Origin: Caballeronia catudaia
Lineage (GTDB): Bacteria > Pseudomonadota > Gammaproteobacteria > Burkholderiales > Burkholderiaceae
Direction of reading: 5' to 3'
Assembly (NCBI RefSeq): GCF_001544755.2
Contig: NZ_FCOF02000012.1
Coordinates: 62,001 to 126,000 of the forward strand
Length of the DNA: 64,000 nucleotides
Part shown: positions 62,005-64,000 of the stretch, one piece after another
Layout of the letters: the number at the start of each line of letters is the position of its first letter
How positions within the stretch are numbered: position 1 is the first letter of the stretch
Notes under the pieces: model-generated
What the model was told of the DNA's origin: nothing
Database searches by the model: none
What the model saw: only the letters and a program-made list of their open reading frames with translations
Made by a program: the position numbers and the translations under genes

Positions 62005-63867
62005 TCACTGCGTGAGCCGCAGCACGCCCAGATTGCCCGCGATCTGCTGGAAGATGTTGTTGAGCGTCGTGTTGTCCGGCGCGTGATAGTAGTTGCCGGG
62101 GCTCGCGCAGCTCTGCATGTTGGTCCGCGCGCTGGAGCTCGACGCGGACGCGCCGAACGTGATCGCATAGACGGTGATGCCCGCCGCCTTGATCGCCGAG
62201 CACACGGCCTGCTGGAACGTGTTGATGTCGTCGGGCCAGCCGGCGTTGTTGCCGCTCGACGGATCGACCGGACTGCCGTTATGCAACTCCGACGAATCCA
62301 TCAGCGCGTTGGACATGTCGCCGCCGCCCGGCCGCGCCACCGAAGGCGCCGACAGGCTGTTCGTGCCCACGCCCGACAAGCCGTTGAACCACAGCGTATT
62401 CGGAATCGAGCCCGCCGCGCCGACCTGATTCTGGCCGTCGGTCAGCACGATCATCACGCGTTGCAGGTTCTGCACGGTGCCGTTGGTCGGTTTCGGCAGC
62501 GTCGTGTCGGACGAAATCCAGCCGTTGCCCGAGCCCGCCGTGTCCTGCGACCACGCCGGCTCGAGCATCCGCCAGCCCCACAAAAGACCGACCGGGATGA
62601 TCGTCGATCCCGAAGGCGTCATTTTCCCGACCGCTGTGATCAACGTGCTGTTGCTCTGCGTGAGGAAGGTCATCGAGGTGCCGAGGCAGGCCGAATTCTG
62701 CGTGAGCGTTTGCCCCGAGCTGTTGTACTGGTCGAACTGCGTGGCGATGCCTGTGCCCGCGCCGCCCGATGGACTGTTGCACTTGTTCGCCGAGCCGCCC
62801 GAGCCGAGCGTCACGTTCACGCTGGAGTCGGTCGTGGTCGTGGCGCTCGTCGTCGTGCACGAGTTGTATCGGCTCTGCGAGCTGTAGGTGACGATCTTCA
62901 GCCCGTTCTTCGGCACGTTGTAGTAATAGCGCTGGAACAGCGGCTGAGGCGTCTTGATCGCGGGATTCGGCGGCGCGTAGGCGCTCGGGTAAAGACTCGT
63001 GCCGATGCGCGGCTCGATCGGGCAGCCGCTCCACGCGCTCGCCTGCACGCCGGTCGTGTTATAGGTCGGCAGCACGGAACTGAGCCAGCTCCCCGATGAC
63101 GACAGCGCGCCCGTTACGTTGACGGTGCTCGCGAACGGCACGAGGCCGATGTAGTTCTTGTTGCCGGTCGTGGCGCCGCTCGTCGGCAACAAGTCATTGA
63201 TGAGCGATTTGGCCGCGGTCTGCAAGCCGCTCATCTTCGTCGCGCCGCTGACGCCGTTGGCCGCGTCTTTCATCGAGCCGGTGTTGTCGAGCACCATCAC
63301 GAGTTCGAGCGTGCTCTGCGGCAGGCGCAATGCCGCGTTGTTCGCCGATACCTCCGATGTATCCGGCGTCGTGCCGCCGCCGGTGCTGCCGCCGCTGCCC
63401 GGGTTTGCGCTCGACTTGCCGAGAATCTTCGGTGCGAGCAGCGGCAGCTCGCCGCTCGCCGACAGCTTGATCGTCTGGCCTGTCGCGGGCGCGCCCGTCA
63501 CGGTCGCCGTGAAGTTCGTGGACGGCACGCTGAAGCCCATGAAGCCGCTCGGCATGTTGGCGTCGTAATAGGCGCGGGCGTCCTTCTGCCACGACTGGAG
63601 ATTGGCGCCGGTCGGCGTGTTGCCGTAGTGCGCGAGATTCGCTCCCGACGAGAGCGTGGCCGCGTCGAGCGCCATCTGCACGCGGCCTTGCGTCATCACG
63701 TAGTCGATCGAGTCGAGCGCCACGCACATCGAGCCGATCATCATGCTCGCGGACATCGCGAAGAGGATCGCGACCGCGCCGTTGTCGCCCTTCAACAGAC
63801 GCTCGCGCGCGCGCAATGCCGATGCAATCGCCATGATCCGGGCCTTGTCCTGTCTGATGGGCGTCAT
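62005..63867 (-). CDS. TadG-like pilus assembly protein with vWA domain
   Basis: 620 residues. N-terminal TadE/G-like segment (NGAVAILFAMSASMMIGSMC, VALDSIDYVMTQGR) with one membrane anchor, then a von Willebrand A domain whose MIDAS begins LVMVLDNTGSM with later TDGQN. A long Ser/Thr/Gly-rich region lies in between (about residues 310-390). These proteins are exported and act with Flp/Tad pili. The start overlaps the stop of the upstream gene (ATGA), so it belongs to a tad operon reading in from the right edge. Confidence 0.9.
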   Translation of the reverse strand: MTPIRQDKARIMAIASALRARERLLKGDNGAVAILFAMSASMMIGSMCVALDSIDYVMTQGRVQMALDAATLSSGANLAHYGNTPTGANLQSWQKDARAYYDANMPSGFMGFSVPSTNFTATVTGAPATGQTIKLSASGELPLLAPKILGKSSANPGSGGSTGGGTTPDTSEVSANNAALRLPQSTLELVMVLDNTGSMKDAANGVSGATKMSGLQTAAKSLINDLLPTSGATTGNKNYIGLVPFASTVNVTGALSSSGSWLSSVLPTYNTTGVQASAWSGCPIEPRIGTSLYPSAYAPPNPAIKTPQPLFQRYYYNVPKNGLKIVTYSSQSRYNSCTTTSATTTTDSSVNVTLGSGGSANKCNSPSGGAGTGIATQFDQYNSSGQTLTQNSACLGTSMTFLTQSNSTLITAVGKMTPSGSTIIPVGLLWGWRMLEPAWSQDTAGSGNGWISSDTTLPKPTNGTVQNLQRVMIVLTDGQNQVGAAGSIPNTLWFNGLSGVGTNSLSAPSVARPGGGDMSNALMDSSELHNGSPVDPSSGNNAGWPDDINTFQQAVCSAIKAAGITVYAITFGASASSSSARTNMQSCASPGNYYHAPDNTTLNNIFQQIAGNLGVLRLTQ

Positions 63868-64000
63868 TGTTTGGTGAGCGGCTGACCGGAGCGGGGCCGC
63901 ACGTAGACGCGGCGATAGACGATCTGCTCGCCCGGCAGACCGGAGATCAGCTTCGATGACATCGTGAACGGGTTGTACGCCAGAAAGACCTCGACGATGA
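63864..64000 (-). CDS. C-terminal end of an upstream pilus-assembly gene (TadE-like), partial
   Basis: Only the last 44 codons are in the window: EVFLAYNPFTMSSKLISGLP and EQIVYRRVYVRPRSGQPLTKQ, then a stop that overlaps the TadG-like start. The F-x2-Y-x-P-F pattern is usual near the TadE end. Family by context. Confidence 0.6.
   Translation of the reverse strand, partial: IVEVFLAYNPFTMSSKLISGLPGEQIVYRRVYVRPRSGQPLTKQ

Overview
The window is GC-rich, densely coded proteobacterial DNA. The trimeric porin, the FNR/Usp pair, phosphoketolase, the HipBA module, many LysR/TetR regulators and the codon bias all point to a Burkholderiaceae member of the Caballeronia/Paraburkholderia type. No rRNA, tRNA, CRISPR array, transposase or phage gene was found. 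Genus assignment is inference.

Layout. 1-5573: RND efflux operon (adaptor, pump, outer-membrane factor on the minus strand) with a divergent TetR regulator. 5730-12420: MscS-type channel, phosphoketolase, a small secreted protein and a porin. 12431-13969: a scrap zone with a LysR tail fused to an SDR middle, a hypothetical gene, and a superoxide dismutase remnant with four in-frame stops. 13992-20581: DHA2 exporter, sterol-desaturase-like enzyme, then a PepSY membrane protein and a TonB-dependent siderophore receptor, each behind a Fur-box-like site. 20878-31492: an oxidative pentose/hexose module: ChvE-GguA-GguB-like sugar importer, a degenerate aldehyde dehydrogenase, a GbpR-like LysR, an arabonate-type dehydratase, a 2-keto-3-deoxy-sugar-acid dehydratase and a sugar 1-dehydrogenase. 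31528-33150: an acetolactate-synthase-like tail, an intact zinc alcohol dehydrogenase and a PHA synthase fragment. 33222-37793: EgtB-like sulfoxide synthase, FNR-type regulator, universal stress protein and a second DHA2 exporter. 38041-42336: intact ketoglutarate-semialdehyde-type dehydrogenase, HipBA toxin-antitoxin with an array of palindromic operators, and an SMP-30 lactonase. 42333-49454: small stress and housekeeping genes (GNAT, SDR, small hydrophilic proteins, serine acetyltransferase, GTP cyclohydrolase I, VOC and SnoaL proteins, TetR). 49490-60931: ACS-family transporter with a divergent 2-hydroxyacid dehydrogenase and LysR, an aminotransferase plus gamma-glutamylputrescine-synthetase-like pair, and a divergent Liv-type ABC importer with fused permeases. 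60928-64000: 3-methyladenine glycosylase, small low-affinity iron permease, and a TadG-like vWA protein with the tail of an upstream pilus gene.

How the genes fit together. The sugar module could take up L-arabinose or D-galactose and convert it to 2-ketoglutarate semialdehyde (arabinose branch). The last step and the lactonase step are not intact inside the module: the local aldehyde dehydrogenase has lost both catalytic residues and its C-terminus. Intact candidates for both missing steps lie 7-11 kb downstream (38041 and 41398). The window therefore shows pathway erosion with possible local compensation. At least five degraded genes in 21 kb (12.4-33.2 kb) suggest this stretch is an actively decaying accessory region.
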